From the NCBI GenBank assembly GCA_019635585.1, contig JAHBZE010000002.1, forward strand, positions 682,001-746,000: 64,000 bases of DNA, read 5' to 3'. Shown here one piece after another: positions 47,475 to 55,973 of this stretch. Origin of the DNA: Xanthobacteraceae bacterium. GTDB lineage: Bacteria; Pseudomonadota; Alphaproteobacteria; Rhizobiales; Xanthobacteraceae. Below the pieces are notes generated by a model. It was given only the letters and a program-made list of their open reading frames with translations, ran no database searches and was not told the origin of the DNA. The stretch's first letter is position 1. Every line of letters starts with the position of its first letter. The position numbers and the translations under genes are program-made.

Positions 47475-49741
47475 GGCCGCACGCCCAGCCGCTGCAGCGC
47501 GTCGCGGCTGCGAGTCAGCGAAGAGTCGAGCCGCAACGCCTCGCGAAGATCCTTGATCGCTTCGTCGCGCCGGCCGAGTCCTTCATTGGCGAGCCCGCGC
47601 CCCTGATGCGCAAGCGCGCGCCGAGGGTCAAGCCGCACCGCGTCGGAATAATCCGACAGCGCGCTGATGAAATCCTTCCGCGCGAGATAAATCCGGCCGC
47701 GATTAATATAGGCGTTTACGTGATTGCGGTCGTAGCGCAGCGCCTCGGTGTAATCTTTGATCGCGCGGTCGCCGTCCTTCAGGTCATCATAGGCGTTGCC
47801 TCGCCCAACCAGCGCATTCACGTTCTTCGGATCCAGCCGGAGTGCGACCGAATAGTCTTCCAGCGCCCGTTGTGGCTCGTTCTTCGCGAGCCATGCATTG
47901 GCACGATTGGCATAGGCGGTGGCATAAGTCGGATCGAGCGATATCGCCTGATTGTAGTCGGCGATCGCCTTGTCATAATCGCGCCGGTCATAATTCAGAT
48001 TGGCGCGCGTATTGAAAGCGAGCGCGAATTTCGGGTCCAGCCGCAGTGCGTTGTTGATGTCCTCGAGCGCACGGTCGGCGTTACCGCGCTCGCGCCAGAC
48101 GATCGCGCGGTTCAGATAAGGCACCGAAGCCCGCATGGTGTTCGGCTCGAGGCGGATTGCAACGCTGTAGTCGTCAAACGCGCGGTCGCCGTCGCCGAGA
48201 CGATAATAGGAAAGTCCGCGGCCGGTATAGGCATTGACCAGTGTCGGATCGAGCCGGATCGCATCGGTATAGACCTGGACTGCCTGCCGGTTGTCGCCAT
48301 TGCGTTGCAGATCGTTCGCGCGATTGAGGAGCGCGGTCGCGTCGTTCGACGGCGTCTGCTGTTGTTGCTGTTGTTGCTGCCGCTGCGGACGGCGGTCATC
48401 TTCGGCGTCGCGGCGGGGTTGCTGTTGCTGCTGCTTTGGTTGTTGTTTCTGCTGCGGTTGCTGTTCTTCCTGCCCCATCGTGAAGCGGAAGCCCGACATG
48501 CGATCCACCAGATTGATGATCGGGCGATGCAGCAGCACTGCGAGCGCGCCGAGCAGCACGAGCACGACCGCGATCCAGTTCGCGACCGACATGCCGGAGC
48601 GGCGCACCGTCGGCGTTTCGTTGCCAGGAGGCGAATAGGACTGGCCCGGGTCTGGCGCAGCCGAAGACGGCGTGTACGGTTTTGCCTCCGGCCCGGTGTA
48701 GGCAGTGCTTGCCGGCGCGGATGCGGTGGTTGCGGGCTCCTGCACGAGCGCGGCGGGCGGGATCGCAACCGTCGCATCCATCGGCGTCACCGGCGAAATC
48801 ACCGCGGTCGCGGGTTCGCTCGGCGTGCTCGTGTTACGCGCGGCAAGACGCGCGCGCAGTTCGGCGATCGTCGCCGGCCGCTCCTTCGGCCGTAGCGAAA
48901 GTGCTGCATCGATCGCGGCCGCGAATTCCGGCGGCACCGCGATCTGCGCGGCTTTCGCGAGCGGAATATAGGAATCCTCGCCTTTGAGCGCGGTATCGGT
49001 CTTGCGCTTGTCGGAATCGACCGGCGGCTTGCCGGCAACGGCGCGATAGATCGTGGCGGCGAGCGAATAGACGTCCATCCGCGGGTCGACCACGCCGCCA
49101 TCGTCGCCCTGCTCCGGCGGCGAGTAGTTCGCCTTCACGACGCCAAAGCTCTTCGGCGACGGGCCGTGTGCGCGGGTATGCTCCGCGATGATCTTGAGCG
49201 CGCCGAAGTCGATCAGCACCGGGCGGCCGTCCGCGCGGATCATGATGTTGTCGGGCGCAATATCGCGATGAATGAGACCGTTCGAGTGAACGTATTCGAG
49301 CGCATCGAAAATGGGGTCGAAAATCGGGCCTAACTCGGAAAGCTGCGGCGGCGTTTTGCGCGCTTTCAGCCAGTCCTCGAGCGTCTGCCCCTCGACGTGC
49401 TCCATCACCATGTAGCCGGTGCCGTTGTCGGCGACATAGTTCAGCACTTCGATGATGTTCGGATGCTTGAGCTTGGCGAGACGGTTCGTCGAGTCGGCGA
49501 AACGCTTCAGCGCCCAGGAAACGATCTCGTCGTCCTGCTTGGAATAAGCGATCCGGGTCGCGTCGTCGCGCGAGGCGATGCCGCGCGGGAAGAATTCCTT
49601 GATCGCGACGCGCCGTTCGGTGATCGGGTTATAGCCTTCATAGGTAATACCGAAACCGCCGGCCCCGATCGGCCGGACTACCTCGTAGCCCGTGATCATC
49701 GTGCCCGCGCGAAGCGCGAAGGGCATATCGGTGGTACGCAA
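47471..49741 (-). CDS. Membrane Ser/Thr kinase with TPR domain (first of tandem pair)
   Basis: A 756-residue paralogue of the next gene. Kinase domain (about 15-285): PIGAGGFGITYEGYNP, VAIKEFFPRGIASRDDAT, HRDIAPDNIMIRADGRP and IDFGALKII. A proline/alanine/threonine-rich linker, a membrane helix (VANWIAVVLVLLGALAVLL, about 390-410), a Gln-rich stretch and about eight TPR units follow to the C-terminus. The TTG start at 49741 has GGAG eight bases upstream; an in-frame ATG lies five codons later. It lies downstream of degP on the same strand. Role unknown; an envelope-sensing kinase is a reasonable guess. Confidence 0.88.
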   Translation of the reverse strand: MRTTDMPFALRAGTMITGYEVVRPIGAGGFGITYEGYNPITERRVAIKEFFPRGIASRDDATRIAYSKQDDEIVSWALKRFADSTNRLAKLKHPNIIEVLNYVADNGTGYMVMEHVEGQTLEDWLKARKTPPQLSELGPIFDPIFDALEYVHSNGLIHRDIAPDNIMIRADGRPVLIDFGALKIIAEHTRAHGPSPKSFGVVKANYSPPEQGDDGGVVDPRMDVYSLAATIYRAVAGKPPVDSDKRKTDTALKGEDSYIPLAKAAQIAVPPEFAAAIDAALSLRPKERPATIAELRARLAARNTSTPSEPATAVISPVTPMDATVAIPPAALVQEPATTASAPASTAYTGPEAKPYTPSSAAPDPGQSYSPPGNETPTVRRSGMSVANWIAVVLVLLGALAVLLHRPIINLVDRMSGFRFTMGQEEQQPQQKQQPKQQQQQPRRDAEDDRRPQRQQQQQQQQTPSNDATALLNRANDLQRNGDNRQAVQVYTDAIRLDPTLVNAYTGRGLSYYRLGDGDRAFDDYSVAIRLEPNTMRASVPYLNRAIVWRERGNADRALEDINNALRLDPKFALAFNTRANLNYDRRDYDKAIADYNQAISLDPTYATAYANRANAWLAKNEPQRALEDYSVALRLDPKNVNALVGRGNAYDDLKDGDRAIKDYTEALRYDRNHVNAYINRGRIYLARKDFISALSDYSDAVRLDPRRALAHQGRGLANEGLGRRDEAIKDLREALRLDSSLTRSRDALQRLGVRP
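48355..48470. repeat. Gln-rich simple-repeat tract in kinase gene
   Basis: CAA/CAG runs on the minus strand encode QQPQQKQQPKQQQQQP and a second Q8 run after a charged RRDAEDDRRPQR stretch. It sits between the membrane helix and TPRs, the same place as the Asn/Thr tract of the sister kinase. Confidence 0.75.
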
Positions 49742-49862
49742 AAGAGCCGCTCCCCATGAGGAAATTGCCGCGGATGCTAACGGCTTGGCCTATCACGCGC
49801 AAACGCGATTCCGTGAGCATCCGGGCTTGGCCGGACACTAAGGCGTGAGTCGGCGCGGTTTC

Positions 49863-51350
49863 TTACGGAATTGAGACGGCGACAAAGCGCTGCTCACCGT
49901 CCGGATTGACGAGCAGTAGCAGGGCGGACTTCTTTCCCGCCTTTTTGAGGACTTCGACGCGGTTGCGCATTTCGATGGCAGTCCCGACCGGCTCCCCGGA
50001 AACCTCGGCCAGCACCAGCCCGGCCTCGATATTTTGTTCGGCGGCGTTCGATTCCGGATCGACCCGGGTGATGACGAGGCCTTTGCGGACACCGCCCAGC
50101 TTGTAGCGGCGGCGAAGCTCGTCGTTGAGCGCGCTCACTTCAAGGCCCAGCGTCTGGGCGAGCGCCGCGTTCTGTTTGGGTTGCTGTTGCGGCTGCGCGT
50201 TGGTCTGGCGCTTCGGTAGCTTGTCAGGCTCGGCGAGCTTTTCGACGTGAATCTTCAGCGTCTGCTCTTTTCCTTTGCGGATGACGACGACATCCACGGT
50301 TTTCCCGATCTCGCTGCCGGCCACGATCCGCGGCAAGTTGCGCATCTCGCGGACTTCCTGCCCGTTGAAGCGGATCACGACGTCGCCCGCGAGCATACCG
50401 CCCTTCATCGCCGGCCCCTTTTCGTTGACCGAGGCGATCAGCGCGCCGCGGGTCGAAGGCAGGCTCAGACTTTCGGCAATCTGGTCGTCGACCGGCTGGA
50501 TCGAAACGCCGATCCAGCCGCGCTGGATTTCGCCGGTCGCAATCAGTTGCTTGATGAGGGGCGAAACGGTGTTCGACGGAATGGAAAAGCCGATACCGAT
50601 CGAACCGCCGGTCTGCGAAAAGATCGCGGTGTTGATGCCGATCACTTCGCCTTGAAGATTGAACAGCGGTCCGCCCGAATTGCCGCGGTTGATCGCCGCG
50701 TCGGTCTGGATGAAGTCGTCATAAAGGCCCGATTCGATGTTGCGGTTGCGCGCCGAAACGACGCCCACCGTCACCGAACCGCCGAGTCCGAACGGATTGC
50801 CGATCGCCATCACCCATTCGCCGACGCGCGTCTTGTCGCTGTCGCCGAAGTTCACGGCCTTGAGTGGCGTCTTCGGCTTCACGCGCAGCACCGCGAGATC
50901 GACCTTCTCGTCGCGGCCGATCAGTTCGGCCTTCAGCTTGGTACCATCGGTGAAGTTGACGATGATTTCGTCGGCGTCCGCGATCACGTGGTTGTTGGTG
51001 ACCACGATACCCGACGCATCGATCACGAAGCCGGAGCCGAGCGAGGAAACCTTGCGCGAGCGCTTCTGGTCGCCGTCATTCTTGTTCTTGAAGAATTCGT
51101 CGAAGAACTCCTCGAACGGCGAGCCCGGCGGCAGTTGCGGCATCGGCACACCTTGCGACGGAGCCACGTTCTGGGAGGTCGAGATGTTGACGACCGCCGA
51201 CTGTACGCGCTCCGCGACATCGGCGACATTGTCCGGTCCCTTGGTCTGCGCACGCGACACATGCGGCGCTCCGATCAGAAGCACCGTCAGTGTGACGGCG
51301 GCAAATAGCTTGACGAGCAGTCGAGAACCGGAATCGCGCAAAGCGGGCAT
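49863..51350 (-). CDS. DegP/HtrA-family periplasmic serine protease (Do)
   Basis: A 495-residue precursor with a signal peptide (LLVKLFAAVTLTVLLIGAPH, cut near SRAQT). The catalytic triad is His in VVTNNHVIADADEI, Asp in DEKVDLAVLRV and Ser in AAINRGNSGGPLFN. Two PDZ domains follow (about 290-375 and 400-490). The ATG at 51350 is preferred over a longer frame with 30 unlikely residues. It degrades or refolds damaged periplasmic proteins. It follows hflK, hflC and a DUF2065 gene, a common order in alphaproteobacteria. Confidence 0.93.
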   Translation of the reverse strand: MPALRDSGSRLLVKLFAAVTLTVLLIGAPHVSRAQTKGPDNVADVAERVQSAVVNISTSQNVAPSQGVPMPQLPPGSPFEEFFDEFFKNKNDGDQKRSRKVSSLGSGFVIDASGIVVTNNHVIADADEIIVNFTDGTKLKAELIGRDEKVDLAVLRVKPKTPLKAVNFGDSDKTRVGEWVMAIGNPFGLGGSVTVGVVSARNRNIESGLYDDFIQTDAAINRGNSGGPLFNLQGEVIGINTAIFSQTGGSIGIGFSIPSNTVSPLIKQLIATGEIQRGWIGVSIQPVDDQIAESLSLPSTRGALIASVNEKGPAMKGGMLAGDVVIRFNGQEVREMRNLPRIVAGSEIGKTVDVVVIRKGKEQTLKIHVEKLAEPDKLPKRQTNAQPQQQPKQNAALAQTLGLEVSALNDELRRRYKLGGVRKGLVITRVDPESNAAEQNIEAGLVLAEVSGEPVGTAIEMRNRVEVLKKAGKKSALLLLVNPDGEQRFVAVSIP

Positions 51351-51467
51351 GGAGAGCCTGTTCCTTTGGGGAAATCGGGATTTGAACCGTCCTGTAGGCA
51401 AAATTGCGCCCGAACGGACAATGACGCAAGCGCGGGCCACGTCATCCGGTTCCGTTATTGCCGCAAT

Positions 51468-51653
51468 TTAGTGCCGTACGAACCAGACCAGCACGACGCC
51501 GGCGACCGCGACGACGAGGCCGAGAATCCGCAACGTCCCCTCGGGCGCGTCGATGATGGCCGCCGCCGCGCGTTTGGCCGCGCCTGGGAAAGCCGCGAGC
51601 GAAAGTCCCTCGATCGCAAGCATGAGTCCGAGTGCGGCAAGAAGAAACGTCAT
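51468..51653 (-). CDS. DUF2065 small membrane protein
   Basis: A 61-residue protein with two helices (LLAALGLMLAIEGLSLAAFP and ILGLVVAVAGVVLVWFVR). The size, EGL motif and position 12 bases after hflC fit the DUF2065 family, found beside hflC in many proteobacteria. Function unknown; a role with the HflKC-FtsH complex is suggested only by location. Confidence 0.85.
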   Translation of the reverse strand: MTFLLAALGLMLAIEGLSLAAFPGAAKRAAAAIIDAPEGTLRILGLVVAVAGVVLVWFVRH

Positions 51654-51665
51654 GGGTTACTTGGA

Positions 51666-52562
51666 TCAGCGCGCCGGCGGTGTCGGCTGCTGCAGGGTGC
51701 CCGACGGATTCTGGAAGAAACGGAAGAAATCCGAATCCGGCGTGAGCAGCATCCTCGTGCCGTCCTTCTGCAAGCCCTGTTCGTAGGCCTGCATCGAACG
51801 GTAGAAGGCGAAGAAGTCCGGGTCTTTGCCATAGGCATCGGCGAAGATCTTGTTGCGCGTACCATCGCCCTCGCCTCGCAGTTGCTCGCCCTTCGAAGTC
51901 GCTTCTGCGATGATGACCGTCACGTCGCGGTCGGCTTTCGCGCGGATCGCCTGGCTCGCCTGATTACCCTGCGCTCGGATTTCCGCAGCTTCGCGCTGAC
52001 GTTCGGTCTGCATCCGCTGGTAAATCGCCTGGCTGTTCGCATCCGGCAGATCGGCGCGGCGTAGCCGCACGTCGACGACTTCGATGCCGAAGTTATTCTT
52101 CGCCTGAACGTTCATGCCGTCCTTGATGCGCGACATCAGGTCGGCGCGGTCGTCGCGCACGACTTCGATGAAGGTGCTCTCGCCGAGCACGCTGCGCATG
52201 GACGAGTTCAGCACCGGCAGAAGGCGCGAGTTCGCGCCTTCGACGGTCGCGACCGACTGGTAGAATTTCAGCGGATCGATGATGCGATAACGCGCGAAGG
52301 CATCGACTACGATACGCTTCTGGTCGGAGGCGATGACTTCCTGCGGCGGGTTGTCGAGGTCGAGGATACGCTTGTCGATCAGGATCACGGTATCGATGAG
52401 TGGCGCCTTATATTGCAGCCCGGGCTCGAGGATGATGCGCCGCGGCTCGCCGAAGCGAAGCACCAGCGCCTGCTGAGTCTGATGGACGAAGAAGATCGAC
52501 GAATAGACCGCGATCGCGGCGAGCGCGATGATGACGGCGATGACGCCGGTAATCGTTCTCAT
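51666..52562 (-). CDS. hflC: HflC, FtsH-modulating SPFH protein
   Basis: A 298-residue SPFH-domain protein with one N-terminal membrane helix (GVIAVIIALAAIAVYSSIFF). FVHQTQQALVLRFGEPRRI and GLQYKAPLIDTVILIDKRIL are characteristic, with a long coiled-coil region (about 180-235, RQREAAEIRAQGNQASQAIR). With HflK it forms a large cage around FtsH in the membrane and tunes proteolysis. Its ATG overlaps the hflK stop (ATGA). Confidence 0.94.
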   Translation of the reverse strand: MRTITGVIAVIIALAAIAVYSSIFFVHQTQQALVLRFGEPRRIILEPGLQYKAPLIDTVILIDKRILDLDNPPQEVIASDQKRIVVDAFARYRIIDPLKFYQSVATVEGANSRLLPVLNSSMRSVLGESTFIEVVRDDRADLMSRIKDGMNVQAKNNFGIEVVDVRLRRADLPDANSQAIYQRMQTERQREAAEIRAQGNQASQAIRAKADRDVTVIIAEATSKGEQLRGEGDGTRNKIFADAYGKDPDFFAFYRSMQAYEQGLQKDGTRMLLTPDSDFFRFFQNPSGTLQQPTPPAR

Positions 52563-53695
52563 CGGCGAAGGCTCCCACCCTGAGGCTGCTGTCGCAGCAG
52601 TTGATCGAGCGGCAGATAGGGCACGACATTCGAGCCCTTGTTGCTCGGGTCGAGAATGACCTTGTCGATGCCGCCGAGCACACGCTCCATGGTTTCGAGA
52701 TACATCCGGCGGCGCGTGACTTCCGGCGCGAGTTTGTATTCGGTCAGAATCGAAAGGAAGCGCGCAGCCTGGCCCTTGGCTTCGACCACGGTGCGCTCCT
52801 TATAGGCTTCCGCCGCCTGCAGGATCCGCGCGGCTTCGCCTCGCGCCTCCGGCACGACGCGGTTGGCATAGGTCTGCGCTTCGTTCTGCAGACGCTCGGC
52901 GTCGGCGCGCGCGGCTTGCACGTCGCGGAACGAGTCGATCACCTGCGCCGGCGGATCGACCTTCTGCATCTGCACGCGCGTGACGGTGATGCCCGACTGA
53001 TAGCTGTCGAGAATCTTCTGCATCAGCTTCAGCACTTCCTGTTCGGTCGCGGCGCGCGCGCCCGTCAGAATCGGCTGAATCTGTGCGCGGCCGATCACTT
53101 CGCGCATTGCGGATTCGGCGACCGCCTTGATCGTGCCTTCGGGATTCTGAAGGTTGAAGAGATAACGGCCGGCGTCGTTGATGATCCAGAACACGGAGAA
53201 GTCGACGTCGACGATATTTTCGTCGCCGGTCAGAATCAGGCTTTCCTCCGGCACGTCGCGGGTCACGGTACCGCGGCGGAAGTCATCCTGCTGACGGAAG
53301 CCGATGTCGATTTTGTTTTCGAACGTGACGCGCGGCGTCAGCGCGGTCTCGATCGGGTAAGGCAGATGGTAATTGAGGCCAGGCTGCGTCGTTTGCACGA
53401 ACTTGCCGAAGCGCAGCACGATGCCCTGCTCGTCGGTATTCACGCGATAGAAGCCGGACAGGAGCCAGATCACGATCACCGCGAACAGGAGAATAAGGCC
53501 GCCGCGGCTGCCGAAATTGCCGGAACCGGGCAGCACACTCTTTAATCTGTCCTGACCACGCCGGATCAGGTCTTCCAGATCCGGCGGCTGATTGCCGCCG
53601 CTGCCGCCGCGGCCCGGGCCTTGCTGCGGCCCCGAACCCCACGGTCCGCGCGGGCCACCGCCCCACGGTCCGCCGCTCTGATTCTTCCAAGACAT
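52559..53695 (-). CDS. hflK: HflK, FtsH-modulating SPFH protein
   Basis: A 378-residue SPFH protein. A Gly/Pro-rich N-terminus (GGPWGGGPRGPWGSGPQQGP) precedes a membrane helix (LILLFAVIVIWLLSGFYRV, about 68-86) and the SPFH domain (VNTDEQGIVLRFGKFVQTTQ, GLNYHLPYPIETAL). The helical part DVQAARADAERLQNEAQTYA is typical. GGAGG lies upstream of the ATG. It is the first gene of hflK-hflC-DUF2065-degP. The 53696-53832 gap likely holds the promoter. Confidence 0.95.
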   Translation of the reverse strand: MSWKNQSGGPWGGGPRGPWGSGPQQGPGRGGSGGNQPPDLEDLIRRGQDRLKSVLPGSGNFGSRGGLILLFAVIVIWLLSGFYRVNTDEQGIVLRFGKFVQTTQPGLNYHLPYPIETALTPRVTFENKIDIGFRQQDDFRRGTVTRDVPEESLILTGDENIVDVDFSVFWIINDAGRYLFNLQNPEGTIKAVAESAMREVIGRAQIQPILTGARAATEQEVLKLMQKILDSYQSGITVTRVQMQKVDPPAQVIDSFRDVQAARADAERLQNEAQTYANRVVPEARGEAARILQAAEAYKERTVVEAKGQAARFLSILTEYKLAPEVTRRRMYLETMERVLGGIDKVILDPSNKGSNVVPYLPLDQLLRQQPQGGSLRR

Positions 53696-53832
53696 TGAAA
53701 AGCCTCCGGTGGCGCGGGCGTTGTGGGACGCCCGTTCTCGGTTTCGCGATGGTTATAGGGTAGCGATTGCGGCGGTTCAACGCGCGGCCCTGTCGCGCAC
53801 CAAAGGGGTACGTAGTGATACGCAGTCCCTGC

Positions 53833-54072
53833 TCAGCTACGCGCCCGGGCGGCCGGATAATGTGCGCGGTAGTGATCGAGTACGAAGAGCCGGATCGCGG
53901 AGGACAGATTCCCCTGCTTTCTCTTCTGATCGACTTCCTGCACGACGTCGGAAAGCGTCACCTTACGCTCGGCCGCGATGTGTTTTAGCGCATCCCAGAA
54001 TGCATCTTCCAGACTTACGCTAGTTTTGTGTCCGGCAATTACGATCGACCGCTTTACGACAGGACTCTTCAT
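53833..54072 (-). CDS. Ribbon-helix-helix domain protein
   Basis: A 79-residue protein. The stretch VVKRSIVIAGHKTSVSLEDA then FWDALKHIAAERKVTLSDVV matches the RHH_4-type family of alphaproteobacteria, small DNA-binding-like proteins. It is coupled to the DUF4169 gene by ATGA. The pair next to fumC is a recurrent alphaproteobacterial arrangement. Targets are unknown. Confidence 0.85.
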   Translation of the reverse strand: MKSPVVKRSIVIAGHKTSVSLEDAFWDALKHIAAERKVTLSDVVQEVDQKRKQGNLSSAIRLFVLDHYRAHYPAARARS

Positions 54073-54260
54073 CGCTCACCTTCTCTATCTGCAAGCGAAT
54101 GCAGACTGAGAGAGTGCTCTCTTTTTTCCTCGAGCGTGGCGGTTAGCTTGCGCTCATGCAGGGGGCGGCCGAAGCGAGCACGGTTTTGTGCGGCAACAGC
54201 TTCTTTTTCGGCGCGCACCTTGGCTTTGCGTGCGCGCCGCAGGTTTACAACCTCGGCCAT
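54069..54260 (-). CDS. DUF4169 protein
   Basis: A 63-residue highly charged protein beginning MAEVVNLRRARKAKVRAEKE, with NRARFGRPLHERK, the DUF4169 pattern. The ATG at 54260 has GAGGAAG upstream; a longer frame would add 34 unlikely residues. It overlaps the RHH gene. Function unknown. The divergent fumC promoter lies in 54261-54488, which shows no other feature. Confidence 0.85.
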   Translation of the reverse strand: MAEVVNLRRARKAKVRAEKEAVAAQNRARFGRPLHERKLTATLEEKREHSLSLHSLADREGER

Positions 54261-54488
54261 CGGCCGCTTCCTCGTCCCATCCCCGGACGCTGCGGAATCT
54301 TGCGTTCCGTTAGCGTCAACGCGGGGAACATTAGTGACAATAATCATCTTCGCAAGTGACAATTCGGACGATTTTGCATAGCGGTACTATGTTGTTGCTG
54401 TTATCGCTTGCGCGCGACGCGCATTGCATCGCGAAGAGCGGTAATGCGATACGCTTCAGCAACAAAAATCAAATTGCGAGACGAAGAG

Positions 54489-55880
54489 ATGACGAGCACA
54501 CGCACCGAGACCGACACATTCGGTCCCATCGATGTACCAGCCGATCGTTATTGGGGCGCGCAAACGCAGCGCTCGATGATGAATTTCAAGATCGGCGGCG
54601 AGCGCATGCCGAAACCGGTGATCCGCGCGTTCGGTGTGCTGAAAAAATCGGCGGCGATGACTAACAAAGAGCTCGGTCTGCTCGATGCCAAGCTTGCGGA
54701 CGCAATTTGTAAAGCAGCCGATGAGGTCATCGCAGGCAAACTCGACGATCATTTCCCGCTCGTCGTCTGGCAGACCGGCTCCGGCACGCAGTCGAACATG
54801 AATGCGAACGAGGTCATCGGGAATCGCGCGATCGAAATGCTCGGCGGCGTGATGGGCTCGAAAAAGCCGGTGCATCCGAACGACCACGTCAATATGAGCC
54901 AGTCGTCGAATGATTCTTTCCCGACCGTGATGCATATCGCCGCGGCAGAAGAAATCACCCACAAACTGATCCCCGCGCTCGAACACCTGCATCAGGCGCT
55001 CGACAAGAAAGCGAAAGATTTCGCGCACATCATCAAGATCGGGCGCACGCACACGCAGGACGCGACGCCGCTTACGCTCGGCCAGGAATTTTCCGGCTAC
55101 GCCGCGCAGGTCCAGACCTCGATCCGGCGGATTCGCGACTCCCTCGCCGAACTGATGCTGCTCGCGCAAGGCGGCACCGCGGTCGGCACCGGCCTCAACG
55201 CGAAGAAGGGCTTCGCCGAAAAAGTCGCGCAGAAAATCGCGGAGATGACGAAGCTCCCCTTCGTCACTGCGCCGAACAAGTTCGAGGTCATGGCGGCGCA
55301 CGACGCCTATGTCGCAACCCACGGCACGCTGAACGCCTGCGCCACCGCATTGTTTAAGATCGCGAACGATATCCGCTTCCTCGGCTCCGGTCCCCGCTCG
55401 GGCCTCGGCGAACTTTCGCTGCCCGAAAACGAGCCGGGCTCCTCGATCATGCCGGGCAAGGTCAACCCGACCCAGTGCGAAGCGCTGACCATGGTCTGCT
55501 GTCAGGTCTTCGGCAACAACACCGCGGTTACCGTCGCGGGCTCTCAGGGCCACTTCGAGCTGAACGTCTATAAGCCGGTCATGGCCTATGCGCTGTTGCA
55601 GTCGGTGAAGCTGCTCGGCGACGCCGCCGTTTCTTTCACCGACAACTGCGTGGTCGGTATCGAGGCGAACGAGGACAAGATCAAGGATCTGCTCGAGCGC
55701 TCGCTGATGCTGGTGACCGCGCTTGCGCCCAAGATCGGCTACGACAACGCCGCCAAGATCGCGAAGACCGCGCACAAGAAGGGCACTACGCTCCGCGAGG
55801 AAGCCGTCGGCGGCGGCTTCATCTCGAACGAGGAATTCGACGCCCTGGTCCGCCCGGAAAAGATGATCGGCCCCGAATAG
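54489..55880 (+). CDS. fumC: Fumarate hydratase class II
   Basis: A 463-residue TCA-cycle enzyme that interconverts fumarate and malate without an iron-sulfur cluster. It has the class II hallmarks: [38 protein letters not shown], the [14 protein letters not shown] motif and the signature loop [16 protein letters not shown] with the catalytic serine. The ATG at 54489 gives standard length. A strong terminator follows; its right arm contains the start codon of the next gene. Confidence 0.96.
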   Translation: MTSTRTETDTFGPIDVPADRYWGAQTQRSMMNFKIGGERMPKPVIRAFGVLKKSAAMTNKELGLLDAKLADAICKAADEVIAGKLDDHFPLVVWQTGSGTQSNMNANEVIGNRAIEMLGGVMGSKKPVHPNDHVNMSQSSNDSFPTVMHIAAAEEITHKLIPALEHLHQALDKKAKDFAHIIKIGRTHTQDATPLTLGQEFSGYAAQVQTSIRRIRDSLAELMLLAQGGTAVGTGLNAKKGFAEKVAQKIAEMTKLPFVTAPNKFEVMAAHDAYVATHGTLNACATALFKIANDIRFLGSGPRSGLGELSLPENEPGSSIMPGKVNPTQCEALTMVCCQVFGNNTAVTVAGSQGHFELNVYKPVMAYALLQSVKLLGDAAVSFTDNCVVGIEANEDKIKDLLERSLMLVTALAPKIGYDNAAKIAKTAHKKGTTLREEAVGGGFISNEEFDALVRPEKMIGPE

Positions 55881-55938
55881 CCGCCCGCGCCGCGGAACGG
55901 ACTTTACGCGAAGATCAATTGAAGAAATCTTCGAGACC

Positions 55939-55973
55939 GCGCAGCATGGCCCGCCCATGCTGCGCGCTTTTTT
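55939..55973 (+). terminator. fumC terminator overlapping the next start codon
   Basis: GCGCAGCATGG (55939-55949) pairs perfectly with CCATGCTGCGC (55955-55965) over a five-base loop, then GC and six T's. The ATG at 55957-55959 of the glycosyltransferase lies in the right arm. Confidence 0.85.

Noticed and set aside
54456-55958. 500-codon open frame antisense to fumC
   Set aside because: fumC carries all class II motifs on the other strand; the antisense frame has no recognisable features.
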